Positions 51,826 to 63,281 of a DNA stretch of 64,000 nt are shown one piece after another. Under the pieces are notes generated by a model. The model made no database searches, was not told the origin of the DNA, and worked only from the letters and a program-made list of their open reading frames with translations. Each line of letters starts with the position of its first letter. Positions within the stretch are counted from its first letter, which is position 1. Position numbers and translations under genes: made by a program. Origin of the DNA: Anomaloglossus baeobatrachus (Eukaryota > Chordata > Amphibia > Anura > Aromobatidae); assembly GCF_048569485.1 (NCBI RefSeq), contig NW_027442046.1, positions 186,001 through 250,000 on the forward strand. Direction: 5' to 3'.

Positions 51826-53216
51826 CTTCTTAACCCAGTTTCCAAAAGCAGAACTCAATTCACCTGATTCATATTAGCCCGATTTAATGAATTGGAAGAA
51901 AGCATACGTCTTCATATGCACCTCAATTTGGCCCATTCACTTTTCACACTTCCTCCTTTTGTTTTTTATCTTTCACACTTTTGACTTTCTTTATTCATCC
52001 AAATAGCAAACTCATCACCACTCAACCTGACCAACTCGGCTATGTCCCGTGCTGCAGTTCTCTGTCTTATCTAGATCATTTGCAATTGAATGGAATAGAT
52101 CCCTTTTGGACAAAGTGGATTCACCTGCTGCTGCAGTGACCACAGGTGTGATAAGATCTAGAATTGGCATCTGGTGCGATCTCTCCGCTTCCACTCCAAA
52201 GAAAGTTACCTGTTTATTCCTATCATGCATTGGTTTTTGGGGTTTTCTTTGAGTAATGATGATCTCTTTAGTAGTCTGTTGGCGCCCTCTCCTGGAGGAA
52301 TAGTTTGCTTGCTCTTGGACATTCTAAAAGAGAGGTCATGATAGACATTGAGCTTCTGAGCTCAATTGGGGACAGTCATGGGTGATGAATGTTTGCAACC
52401 TGCTGCAAAGCCTCATACCGCAATATAAGGAACGTCAAATACTAAGAAAGGGCGGCCTATGAAAGAATTACTACTTTCAATAAGTACACTTAAACGGCTA
52501 ATTGGGAATAGAAAAACTGTAAAAAGCCCTCTGAGAAAGCCCCCCTCTAACCTTTGATAGTAAGCTTTTCTGTAGTCTGCCTGTTGATGTATTTTCCGTT
52601 TGAACTGTGCACAACATGAAGAGACGGAACACTGGCGGCTTGTCACAATGCCCCCGCTGACATCACAATAGCGCTGCTGCCTAGAAAACAAGCTGCGCAG
52701 CAGAAGTTGTTCTTTGGGTGGGAGGGTGGGCTAGTGTAAGGAGGGGGCAAGCTCTTTTTTTCCCGGGTGGTAGGGGGATGACAGGAGAAGGGATGCGGGT
52801 GGTGAGAAGGGTACAGAGGGCAGGGTTTGGGGGCTGGGAAGAAAAGGGAAAAGATTAGGGTTTGGGGATGATGAAAGGGCTTTCTACGGGTAAGGATGGC
52901 AAAGGGTGGCAGTGACGGAAAGTCAGGCAACCTGTCCTGTCCGTCTTTTTGTATCGTGAATTGGAAAGACTGCAAGGGGGAGGGGAGTTGCTTGCGCCCT
53001 AAAGGAGGAGTTATTCAGATTCATTGCAGTGGGGGGCGGCGGCTGCAAAACGCACCATTCTTCTTGTTTTTGCTCTGCAAAGCAGCCTTTTCAAGGGTTG
53101 GCTTGGGTGACAAAATGTCTTCTGTAGGCGTGGGTTTGTCTCCCTCTCGCTCTCTCTCCCTAAGATGTGTCCGGCATAGGCCAGGGTGCCACTCGAGGCC
53201 CAAACCAATTCTGGTT
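51826..53216 (+). repeat. U2 array intergenic spacer (duplicated variant)
   Basis: Spacer without a gene carrying G to A near 52842 (GGGAAGAAAAGG), shared only with the spacer at 54209. Confidence 0.9.
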
Positions 53217-53253
53217 ATCGCTTCTCGGCCTTTTGGCTAAGATCAAGTGTAGT

Positions 53254-54057
53254 GTTGTTCGAAGAGGTGGTTTAAGCTCCAGGCCACCTTAGTACAATGA
53301 TACAATGCACACTGGAAGGTTGCGCTTGCTAGTACTCTGGGTGGATAGTATATTCATCTAGAGGAAAACATGGCCCTACCAGGATCGAGGCTATTAGACT
53401 GAGTAAGGGTGGGGGGCTATGGTACAACGTGCCCCAGGACTGACGACCCTGGAGTGAGTCTGAGCTTGCTGGCTTGGGACCCCGGCAAGCCTTGGGCTCT
53501 GTAGCACACCGTACCTTGCCTTTTCATACTTTTTGAGCATATTACCCTATCCCGGCCTTCTGGCTAGGAAGGGAAATTTTTATAATCCCGGTCGGAGGTC
53601 TGGTCAGCTTTGGGCTGAGAAACTAACACCCGGTTGGAGGTCTGGGTCAGCTTCGGCTGAGAAACCAACACCCGGTTGGAGGTCTGGGTCAGCTTCGGCT
53701 GAGAAACCAACACCCGGTTGGAGGTCCGGTTAGCCTTGGGCTGAGAAACCAACACCGGTTGACGGTCCGGGCAGTTTCGGCTGCGAAACCAACAACTAGT
53801 AGCTCTCTACTCCACTTGGGTAAGATGCCTGGGTGGACGCTGGGAGCAACGACAAGGCTCAACCAGGCTTCGGCTTGGGTGAGCACCGAAGATCCCTGAT
53901 CCTTTCTGTGGCCTTCTGGCTCGGAGGGACGGGGTTGATTTTTGGGGACCCTCTCCTCACGGTGGGGTCCACACGAATCCTAGCCTTTGCACTGTTTTTG
54001 GTGTGACTTCGGTCATGCATTTTTTGTGGTGCTTTGGAAAGCTTCATTAAATCAAAA
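53254..54057 (+). mobile_element. C2-type non-autonomous U2-targeted element
   Basis: An 804-bp C2 copy with four full 42-bp units. It has a few private changes, such as GATCCTTTCTGTGG in the 3' part, and shares CTAGAGGAAAAC with the copy at 55637. Confidence 0.87.
53590..53796 (+). repeat. 42-bp minisatellite inside C2, four units plus one degenerate
   Basis: Units at 53590-53756, degenerate unit at 53757-53796. Confidence 0.92.
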
Positions 54058-54208
54058 ATCTGTTCTTATCAGTTTAATATCTGATACGTCCCCTATCTGG
54101 GGACCATATATTAAATGGATTTTTAGAACAGGGAGATGGAAAAAGAGCTTGCTCTGTCCACTCCACGCATTGACCTGGTATTGCAGTACCTCCAGGACCG
54201 GTGCACCC

Positions 54209-55599
54209 CTTCTTAACCCAGTTTCCAAAAGCAGAACTCAATTCACCTGATTCATATTAGCCCGATTTAATGAATTGGAAGAAAGCATACGTCTTCATAT
54301 GCACCTCAATTTGGCCCATTCACTTTTCACACTTCCTCCTTTTGTTTTTTATCTTTCACACTTTTGACTTTCTTTATTCATCCAAATAGCAAACTCATCA
54401 CCACTCAACCTGACCAACTCGGCTATGTCCCGTGCTGCAGTTCTCTGTCTTATCTAGATCATTTGCAATTGAATGGAATAGATCCCTTTTGGACAAAGTG
54501 GATTCACCTGCTGCTGCAGTGACCACAGGTGTGATAAGATCTAGAATTGGCATCTGGTGCGATCTCTCCGCTTCCACTCCAAAGAAAGTTACCTGTTTAT
54601 TCCTATCATGCATTGGTTTTTGGGGTTTTCTTTGAGTAATGATGATCTCTTTAGTAGTCTGTTGGCGCCCTCTCCTGGAGGAATAGTTTGCTTGCTCTTG
54701 GACATTCTAAAAGAGAGGTCATGATAGACATTGAGCTTCTGAGCTCAATTGGGGACAGTCATGGGTGATGAATGTTTGCAACCTGCTGCAAAGCCTCATA
54801 CCGCAATATAAGGAACGTCAAATACTAAGAAAGGGCGGCCTATGAAAGAATTACTACTTTCAATAAGTACACTTAAACGGCTAATTGGGAATAGAAAAAC
54901 TGTAAAAAGCCCTCTGAGAAAGCCCCCCTCTAACCTTTGATAGTAAGCTTTTCTGTAGTCTGCCTGTTGATGTATTTTCCGTTTGAACTGTGCACAACAT
55001 GAAGAGACGGAACACTGGCGGCTTGTCACAATGCCCCCGCTGACATCACAATAGCGCTGCTGCCTAGAAAACAAGCTGCGCAGCAGAAGTTGTTCTTTGG
55101 GTGGGAGGGTGGGCTAGTGTAAGGAGGGGGCAAGCTCTTTTTTTCCCGGGTGGTAGGGGGATGACAGGAGAAGGGATGCGGGTGGTGAGAAGGGTACAGA
55201 GGGCAGGGTTTGGGGGCTGGGAAGAAAAGGGAAAAGATTAGGGTTTGGGGATGATGAAAGGGCTTTCTACGGGTAAGGATGGCAAAGGGTGGCAGTGACG
55301 GAAAGTCAGGCAACCTGTCCTGTCCGTCTTTTTGTATCGTGAATTGGAAAGACTGCAAGGGGGAGGGGAGTTGCTTGCGCCCTAAAGGAGGAGTTATTCA
55401 GATTCATTGCAGTGGGGGGCGGCGGCTGCAAAACGCACCATTCTTCTTGTTTTTGCTCTGCAAAGCAGCCTTTTCAAGGGTTGGCTTGGGTGACAAAATG
55501 TCTTCTGTAGGCGTGGGTTTGTCTCCCTCTCGCTCTCTCTCCCTAAGATGTGTCCGGCATAGGCCAGGGTGCCACTCGAGGCCCAAACCAATTCTGGTT
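54209..55599 (+). repeat. U2 array intergenic spacer (duplicated variant)
   Basis: Spacer without a gene with the same G to A (near 55225) as the spacer 2,383 bp upstream. Confidence 0.9.
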
Positions 55600-55636
55600 A
55601 TCGCTTCTCGGCCTTTTGGCTAAGATCAAGTGTAGT

Positions 55637-56440
55637 GTTGTTCGAAGAGGTGGTTTAAGCTCCAGGCCACCTTAGTACAATGATACAATGCACACTGGAA
55701 GGTTGCGCTTGCTAGTACTCTGGGTGGATAGTATATTCATCTAGAGGAAAACATGGCCCTACCAGGATCGAGGCTATTAGACTGAGTAAGGGTGGGGGGC
55801 TATGGTACAACGTGCCCCAGGACTGACGACCCTGGAGTGAGTCTGAGCTTGCTGGCTTGGGACCCCGGCAAGCCTTGGGCTCTGCAGCACACCGTACCTT
55901 GCCTTTTCATACTTTTTGAGCATATTACCCTATCCCGGCCTTCTGGCTAGGAAGGGAAATTTTTATAATCCCGGTCGGAGGTCTGGTCAGCTTTGGGCTG
56001 AGAAACTAACACCCGGTTGGAGGTCTGGGTCAGCTTCGGCTGAGAAACCAACACCCGGTTGGAGGTCTGGGTCAGCTTCGGCTGAGAAACCAACACCCGG
56101 TTGGAGGTCCGGTTAGCCTTGGGTTGAGAAACCAACACCGGTTGACGGTCCGGGCAGTTTCGGCTGCGAAACCAACAACTAGTAGCTCTCTACTCCACTT
56201 GGGTAAGATGCCTGGGTGGACGCTGGGAGCAACGACAAGGCTCAACCATGCTTCGGCTTGGGGGAGCACCGAAGATCCCTGACCCTTGCTGTGGCCTTCT
56301 GGCTCGGAGGGACGGGGTTGATTTTTGGGGACCCTCTCCTCACGGTGGGGTCCACACGAATCCTAGCCTTTGCACTGTTTTTGGTGTGACTTCGGTCATG
56401 CATTTTTTGTGGTGCTTTGGAAAGCTTCATTAAATCAAAA
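55637..56440 (+). mobile_element. C2-type non-autonomous U2-targeted element
   Basis: 804 bp, the same length and unit order as the copy at 53254. Small private changes (GGGTTGAGAAACC, CAACCATGC) show some time since duplication. Confidence 0.87.
55973..56179 (+). repeat. 42-bp minisatellite inside C2, four units plus one degenerate
   Basis: Units at 55973-56139, degenerate unit at 56140-56179. Confidence 0.92.
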
Positions 56441-56591
56441 ATCTGTTCTTATCAGTTTAATATCTGATACGTCCCCTATCTGGGGACCATATATTAAATG
56501 GATTTTTAGAACAGGGAGATGGAAAAAGAGCTTGCTCTGTCCACTCCACGCATTGACCTGGTATTGCAGTACCTCCAGGACCGGTGCACCC

Positions 56592-57982
56592 CTTCTTAAC
56601 CCAGTTTCCAAAAGCAGAACTCAATTCACCTGATTCATATTAGCCCGATTTAATGAATTGGAAGAAAGCATACGTCTTCATATGCACCTCAATTTGGCCC
56701 ATTCACTTTTCACACTTCCTCCTTTTGTTTTTTATCTTTCACACTTTTGACTTTCTTTATTCATCCAAATAGCAAACTCATCACCACTCAACCTGACCAA
56801 CTCGGCTATGTCCCGTGCTGCAGTTCTCTGTCTTATCTAGATCATTTGCAATTGAATGGAATAGATCCCTTTTGGACAAAGTGGATTCACCTGCTGCTGC
56901 AGTGACCACAGGTGTGATAAGATCTAGAATTGGCATCTGGTGCGATCTCTCCGCTTCCACTCCAAAGAAAGTTACCTGTTTATTCCTATCATGCATTGGT
57001 TTTTGGGGTTTTCTTTGAGTAATGATGATCTCTTTAGTAGTCTGTTGGCGCCCTCTCCTGGAGGAATAGTTTGCTTGCTCTTGGACATTCTAAAAGAGAG
57101 GTCATGATAGACATTGAGCTTCTGAGCTCAATTGGGGACAGTCATGGGTGATGAATGTTTGCAACCTGCTGCAAAGCCTCATACCGCAATATAAGGAACG
57201 TCAAATACTAAGAAAGGGCGGCCTATGAAAGAATTACTACTTTCAATAAGTACACTTAAACGGCTAATTGGGAATAGAAAAACTGTAAAAAGCCCTCTGA
57301 GAAAGCCCCCCTCTAACCTTTGATAGTAAGCTTTTCTGTAGTCTGCCTGTTGATGTATTTTCCGTTTGAACTGTGCACAACATGAAGAGACGGAACACTG
57401 GCGGCTTGTCACAATGCCCCCGCTGACATCACAATAGCGCTGCTGCCTAGAAAACAAGCTGCGCAGCAGAAGTTGTTCTTTGGGTGGGAGGGTGGGCTAG
57501 TGTAAGGAGGGGGCAAGCTCTTTTTTTCCCGGGTGGTAGGGGGATGACAGGAGAAGGGATGCGGGTGGTGAGAAGGGTACAGAGGGCAGGGTTTGGGGGC
57601 TGGGAAGGAAAGGGAAAAGATTAGGGTTTGGGGATGATGAAAGGGCTTTCTACGGGTAAGGATGGCAAAGGGTGGCAGTGACGGAAAGTCAGGCAACCTG
57701 TCCTGTCCGTCTTTTTGTATCGTGAATTGGAAAGACTGCAAGGGGGAGGGGAGTTGCTTGCGCCCTAAAGGAGGAGTTATTCAGATTCATTGCAGTGGGG
57801 GGCGGCGGCTGCAAAACGCACCATTCTTCTTGTTTTTGCTCTGCAAAGCAGCCTTTTCAAGGGTTGGCTTGGGTGACAAAATGTCTTCTGTAGGCGTGGG
57901 TTTGTCTCCCTCTCGCTCTCTCTCCCTAAGATGTGTCCGGCATAGGCCAGGGTGCCACTCGAGGCCCAAACCAATTCTGGTT
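56592..57982 (+). repeat. U2 array intergenic spacer
   Basis: Standard spacer without a gene, majority sequence. It is the last homogenised spacer before the array edge; the PSE is at 57921-57940. Confidence 0.9.
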
Positions 57983-58114
57983 ATCGCTTCTCGGCCTTTT
58001 GGCTAAGATCCAGTGAGGGAAACCTTGCTGGGTCTGGCTTGTGGGCTTTTACGTGGAAGGCGACTTCCGACGCTGTGAAGACTGCGATCGTGTGCCTTGG
58101 GCATATTTCTTGTA

Positions 58115-59512
58115 ATGGCAGCTATAAAGAACACGGTTCGTCTGACTGTCTCGGTGGAGAAGAAGAATTCCCTACAGTTAGGACATATAGTGGAGAGCGT
58201 GATCATGGAGCTGGGCGGCATTGAGCTGGATAAAGTGTTTTGTATGCAGGAGTTTCCATCTACTGGTCAGTATGACATTTCATTTTACCATGAGGAAGAC
58301 TGTCTGAATTTTTACCAAGACCTGCAGAGGCACCATAAGCATGAGTATATGAGGTACATTTCTGTTACTCCTTTATTTTCTGCAGTGGAGAGACCCCTGA
58401 CTGTTCATATGTATAATCCATTTACTGAGACCACCATGGTAAAGGCCTTTTTGGCAAGATACTGCTCCTCTGTGAAAGGTGGCATTCCCCAGAGAAATGT
58501 CTTTAATGTATTCAATGGAAATATTAAATTTTGGGTACGTTTTAGACCTGACCCAGAGGGTGTTGGAGGTATCATGCACCCCCCGGCCAATTTTTCAATT
58601 GGTGGGAATAGGGGGTTTCTCCATTACCCTGGGCAACCATCCTTTTGCCGGAGTTGTTTCCGATATGGACACATTAAAGAAAATTGCCAGCAGGGACTTA
58701 CCTGCAGAAACTGCAAGAAAGCAGGGCATGAGGCTGCCAACTGCCCCTCCCCCCCTGTATGTGACCTGTGTGGGGATGGGGATCATACATGTAAGTCCTG
58801 CCCGACCCTTGGGGATCAGTACGTTCTGGAGAGGAGAAATTTTGACAGGAAACAGGCTAGATTTAATGTCCGTGCAAACATTCAACCTGCAAAAATTGTT
58901 GAAAAACCTGCAGGAATTGGAATGGAGCCTGTAATGGCTGCTGCAGTGGGGGATTCCCATCCTCCGCCTGCTCCTGCTATTGCTGAGCCTGTGTCTGTTG
59001 GGGAGTGTAGTGCTCTGCAGGAGGTCACTGGTGACTTGCAGGTGCTGCAGGCCTCCGCTGATTCTGCACCTGTGCTATGTGAGGTGGCTGAGACTCCAGA
59101 GGCTGCTCAGGGGAATGCTGCAATCAGCACTGACTTCCCCCAGCTGAGCAGCCCTGAGATGGACACCAGTACTGCTGACCTGTCTGCCCCTGGGGAAATC
59201 GCCATGTCATCATCCGACGAGGACGCTGCAGGTAACAGCAAGTATTCCCCTGCTGAGCTAGTGGCCTGCTTCCACAAGGTGGTCTCTAAGAGAAAAGACA
59301 AGAGACCAGTGAAGAGGCTGAAGACGGGGCCACGGGAGAAAGTTGATTTCTACTCCCAAAACCCCTTTGAGGTTCTAAGTCCAGACTCCAATGCCAGCAC
59401 TACTTCTCTTTCAGGGGTCATTGAAGACCCTATATCTCCAGGCCAATGCTTCCTATCTAATGAAGATGTGGCAGGGTTAGCAGATGTTATCCACTTTGCC
59501 AGTGGGACTTGA
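58115..59512 (+). CDS. LINE B ORF1, CCHC zinc-knuckle protein
   Basis: 465 aa from the ATG at 58115; the frame opens six codons earlier without an ATG. Residues about 1-180 contain the ZCCHC3-like domain (RPLTVHMYNPFT, FSIGGNRGFLHYPGQPSFC). Three CCHC knuckles follow: CRSCFRYGHIKENC, CRNCKKAGHEAANC and CDLCGDGDHTCKSC. The C-terminal half is low-complexity and acidic with a basic patch (KRKDKRPVKRLK) that could be a nuclear signal. By family it is the RNA-binding partner of ORF2. It is open throughout, unlike its ORF2. Confidence 0.87.
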   Translation: MAAIKNTVRLTVSVEKKNSLQLGHIVESVIMELGGIELDKVFCMQEFPSTGQYDISFYHEEDCLNFYQDLQRHHKHEYMRYISVTPLFSAVERPLTVHMYNPFTETTMVKAFLARYCSSVKGGIPQRNVFNVFNGNIKFWVRFRPDPEGVGGIMHPPANFSIGGNRGFLHYPGQPSFCRSCFRYGHIKENCQQGLTCRNCKKAGHEAANCPSPPVCDLCGDGDHTCKSCPTLGDQYVLERRNFDRKQARFNVRANIQPAKIVEKPAGIGMEPVMAAAVGDSHPPPAPAIAEPVSVGECSALQEVTGDLQVLQASADSAPVLCEVAETPEAAQGNAAISTDFPQLSSPEMDTSTADLSAPGEIAMSSSDEDAAGNSKYSPAELVACFHKVVSKRKDKRPVKRLKTGPREKVDFYSQNPFEVLSPDSNASTTSLSGVIEDPISPGQCFLSNEDVAGLADVIHFASGT

Positions 59513-59556
59513 ATGGTTCTGTTTTGATGCTTTTTTCCTTTGTTTAATTTTTCAGC

Positions 59557-62500
59557 ATGGCTTTGCAACTGAATATTGCCTCTCAGAATGTGAGGGTGTT
59601 TCAGTCGTCATATAAGCGTGCGTGTGTGCTTGATTTCTTATCTTCAAAACATTGTGATGTGGTGTGTGTGCAGGAATGTGGGCTGAATAGGGAACCTAAG
59701 AAGAGTGAGTGGGGTTTTGGGGAGGTGGTGTGGTCATTTTCTGCTGTAAATAAGAATGATGGGGTGGGGGTTTTGATTCAAAATAAGGACATTAGGATAA
59801 AGCAAACTGTAATTGTAGAAGAGGGTAGATGTGTGTGTGTTATTTTATGTTATAGGGGGTGGGAATTTAAGCTTATTAATATCTATGCCCCTGCTGATAA
59901 AAATCAGAGACTCGCCCTTTTTGAGAAATTGCGTTTTTTTCTGCATGGTAAAATTCCTATTTTTGTTGTTGGTGATTTAAACTGCATCCTGGACAAAAGG
60001 GGCAGAGCCGGTTCATACGAGTCCAAGGTGGACGTGACCGGAAATTTATGGAATCGTTTAATTTCAGAGTTTTCGTTAAAGGACGCTGTGGATTCCAAGC
60101 CAGGACCCTTTACCTACCATGCAGATGATGGTCAGACCGAGTCCCGTTTGGACTATTTTTTCTTTTCTTCCACTGGGGTAAAATGTGTTAATTATTCGCA
60201 AGAAAGGGTTGTTTTCTCTGATCATGAGTGTCTGGTGGGGAGTTTTGAAATTGCTAATTTGTTTTATGGACGTGGTGTGTGGAAAATGAATGTCAGTCTG
60301 TTGCAGGATGAAAGGGTGAAGAAGGATTTTGTAAGGCAGTATGCATGGTGGGCTGCAAGGAAAAAAGGGTTTCCAAATTTATTGTTATGGTGGGATTGGG
60401 TGAAAGTGAGAATCAGTGTGTTTTTCAGGAAAGCTGGGTACAGGAAAGCCAGAAAGAGGAGAAATCTGTACAAGTGGCAGAATAGGAGGATTTCCTACCT
60501 GCATAAATGCAAATCTCTGGGTCTGGATGTAAAGTATGAGCTGGAGAAAGCTAAACGTGAGATGAAAGAGTGGTTTGGGGAGGAGGGCAGGAAAATTATT
60601 CTGAGATCTAAAATTGAGGTGAGAGAGAAGAATGAGAAGTGTACCAGTTTCTTCTTTAAGAAGATGTGTGGGGGTGGGCGAGAGATGAATGTAATGTTGG
60701 ATGAGAATGGTAGTGAGGTGCATGGGAAGGATGTGATCGGTGTAGTGGCTGACTATTATAAGTCCCTGTATGGAGTGAAGGACTGCGATCTGGGGGAGGA
60801 TGAGGAGGTCTGAATGTGATTGACAACTTTGTACCTGAATCTGAGTTTCCTTTTTTGCTGAGTGACATTACAGAGGATGAAGTGAAGGAGGTGATTTTTA
60901 AGTCTGCTAAAAACAAGTCTCCAGGGGGTGATGGGATCCCTTGGGAGTTCTATAGTAAGTATTGGGATATTGTTGGGAAGGATGTGGTGTCTATTATGAA
61001 GTGTTTGTTTTCTGGTTGCAGGATGACGGACAGTATGAAGCAAGGAGTGGTGGTATTGCTGTTTAAGAAAGGTGACAGGCGAGTGGTGGGTAATTGGCGT
61101 CCGATCACGCTACTGAATGTGGATTATAAAATATTTGCCAAGCTTTTAGCCAATCGCATGAGGGAGGTAATCTCACATGTTATTATGGAGGATCAGGGGT
61201 GTGCGGTTCCTAAGAGGAGGATTCATGAAAATGTGATGTTAGTGAGAGATATGATTGGGGATTGTATGGCGAGGAAGAAGGGGGTGATTGTATGTGTGCT
61301 TGATTTTGAGAAGGCATTTGATAGGGTGGCGCATGTGTATTTGTTTTGTGTGTTGAGGAAAATGGGCTTTCGGAGCATTTGGTTAGTTTATTGTATGGGC
61401 TCTATGAAGGGGCTAGAAGTAAGATTCAGGTGAATGGCTTTTTTACTGATAGCTTTGAGATATTTTCTGGGGTTCGGCAGGGGTGCCCTCTGTCACCCAT
61501 TTTGTTTATTTGTGCTATAGAGCCGTTGTTACAATCTATTAGGAAGGATAAAGTGGTTAAAGGTCTATTGGTTCCGGGTAGTGGAGGAAAACATGTTAAA
61601 GCTTTAGGCTATATGGATGACATTTGTATTCTCTGTGAGAATGTCTGTGACGTGTCGAGAGTCAAGCTTCTGGTTAATTTGTTTTGCGTGGCTTCTGCCT
61701 TTAAAATTAATTGGGCCAAAAGTAAGATGAAAGGTTTTGGTCTGCCACGTGTTTTACAGGATGATCAGATGGAGTGTGTCAGTTCCAGTGTTAGGATCTT
61801 AGGTATGGATTTTGATGAAGAGCTGAAAGGTAAGGAAAGTTGGGAGGAGTTAGGGGGTAAAATAGCTAAAAAATTGGAGTTCTGGAGGTTGAGGGATTTG
61901 TCCTTTACAGGGAAGGTCTTGATTGTGAAGAGTATCATTTTGCCTATGATACTTTATATTGCTTTGGTTTTTCCTCCATCAACTGTGGCTTTGAAAAAGA
62001 TAAATCGGGTGCTTTTCTTGTTTTTGTGGGGATGTGGCATGGAAAGGGCGAAACGGGAGATATTGATGAAAAAGAAAAAGCATGGTGGTTTGGATTTTCC
62101 AAACTTGGAGGTTTTTATTGGTATAAACTATGTGGCTTTTTTCTGTGAGGTTTTTTCTAAAGATACTAAAGCCTCTTGTATGTTGAAGTATCAAGCAGGT
62201 TCTATGCTAGGAAGGCTGAAGTGGACTGTGAAGGATCTGAGGAAACCTTTTGCCTTCATTTGTCCTGAGTGGTACCTGTTTGTTGAGCTGTTTGTGAAGA
62301 AGTTCAGACTTGAGAAGTTTACTGTGAGTCAGTTCATGAAGGAGAAAAAGGAGATAAAAAGGTTGTGTGTGTACGGTTTTGCATGTGGTATCAGTGGTTT
62401 GAAATCTGCTGAGTATGAGGAAGTATGGGAAAAACTGAAAAAGTATGAAATCTCTAACAAACAGAAAGATCTGTTATGGATGTCTTGGCATGGTGTGCTG

Positions 62501-62932
62501 CCGGTAAGATCTGTTCAGAAGAAGAGGGGATTGGTACCCTCAGAGAGGTGCCCAAGGACTGGATGTGGTGATACTGAGGATGTGGAACATGTTTTCTGGT
62601 CTTGTGGACATGCAAAGGACGTATGGAGTAATTTGGGTAAGTTGTGTTGGGAGTTGACGGGTGTAAGAGCTTTAACAGCTAAAATGGTTATGTTTGGTCT
62701 GTGTAGCTTGAGCACGAGGAAAGAACGAGTGTTTTGGTTGTTTCTGGCATGTGTGAAGGAAGTTCTGTGGAATACCAGGAATTTGTATGTATATAGGAAT
62801 GAGAATCTTGAAGTGAATGATTGTGTCAGGATGGTTTTGGACAAACTGTATTTCTGCTATAAATGGGATGGTGAAAGAGGTATGGATGCTGAGGGTGAAT
62901 GGAAATTTCTGAAATGGAAACACTGGGTGTAA
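59557..62932 (+). pseudogene. LINE B ORF2, endonuclease and reverse transcriptase, two frameshifts
   Basis: Open from the ATG at 59557 to 60813 (418 codons). This part covers the AP endonuclease: GDLN at residues 139-142, SRLDYF and SDH at 221-223. Coding continues in a second frame to 61433 with NWRPITLLN and the catalytic-Asp motif VLDFEKAFDRV, then in a third frame to the stop at 62932. The third part holds GVRQGCPLSP, YMDD at 61610-61621 and a C-terminal finger C-X4-C-X7-H-X4-C at 62549-62605. The shifts fall near 60790-60812 and 61340-61400. Each looks like a single small indel, and the catalytic motifs remain visible. The copy is probably inactive. Confidence 0.85.
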
Positions 62933-63130
62933 TGGTTTATACTTTTCTGCTTTTGGTTACTGATTTATGGCTATGGGTGTGTTATACACATTTTTATCAC
63001 TCTTTTGAAATAAAATTGCCATGAGGATGAGTTTACGTTGCATCCGGTTAAGTTGTGAAACCTCTCTGAGGTGACACTTCTGATTCTGGATGATTACGCA
63101 ACCTGAATGGTTTAAAAAAAAAAAAAAAAA
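62933..63130 (+). other. LINE B 3' UTR and poly(A)
   Basis: About 200 bp without a gene. AATAAA lies near 63009, and the end is GGTTT followed by about 19 A. It lacks the TTAAATC tail of the Keno-like LINE, so the two families do not share a visible 3' recognition sequence. Confidence 0.75.
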
Positions 63131-63281
63131 ATCTGTTCTTATCAGTTTAATATCTGATACGTCCCCTATCTGGGGACCATATATTAAATGGATTTTTAGA
63201 ACAGGGAGATGGAAAAAGAGCTTGCTCTGTCCACTCCACGCATTGACCTGGTATTGCAGTACCTCCAGGACCGGTGCACCC

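Larger units (their letters stand above)
53217..54208 (+). pseudogene. RNU2: U2 snRNA gene interrupted by C2
   Basis: U2 nt 1-37 at 53217-53253 and nt 38-188 at 54058-54208. With its spacer it forms a 2,383-bp unit repeated next door. Confidence 0.95.
55600..56591 (+). pseudogene. RNU2: U2 snRNA gene interrupted by C2
   Basis: U2 nt 1-37 at 55600-55636 and nt 38-188 at 56441-56591. Near-copy of the unit at 53217. Confidence 0.95.
58011..63130 (+). mobile_element. LINE B, second Tx1-type U2-targeted LINE, ORF2 broken
   Basis: About 5.1 kb with the same plan as the Keno-like LINE: short 5' UTR, ORF1 with three CCHC knuckles, a short gap of 44 bp, ORF2 with AP endonuclease and RT, and a 3' UTR of about 200 bp ending in about 19 A. 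The protein similarity is clear (NWRPITLLNVDYKI, GVRQGCPLSP and YMDD are shared) but the sequence is far diverged, and the DNA is AT-richer. It is a separate family that arrived independently at the same U2 site. Two frameshifts in ORF2 and its position beside the array edge suggest an old copy. Confidence 0.88.
57983..63281 (+). pseudogene. RNU2: U2 snRNA gene interrupted by LINE B
   Basis: U2 nt 1-28 are clear at 57983-58010. After that the sequence reads CAGTGAGGG instead of AAGTGTAGT, so nt 29-37 are lost or changed. U2 nt 38-188 resume at 63131-63281 after a poly(A) run. The 3' junction is the same as for all other insertions and only the 5' junction differs. Confidence 0.93.
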
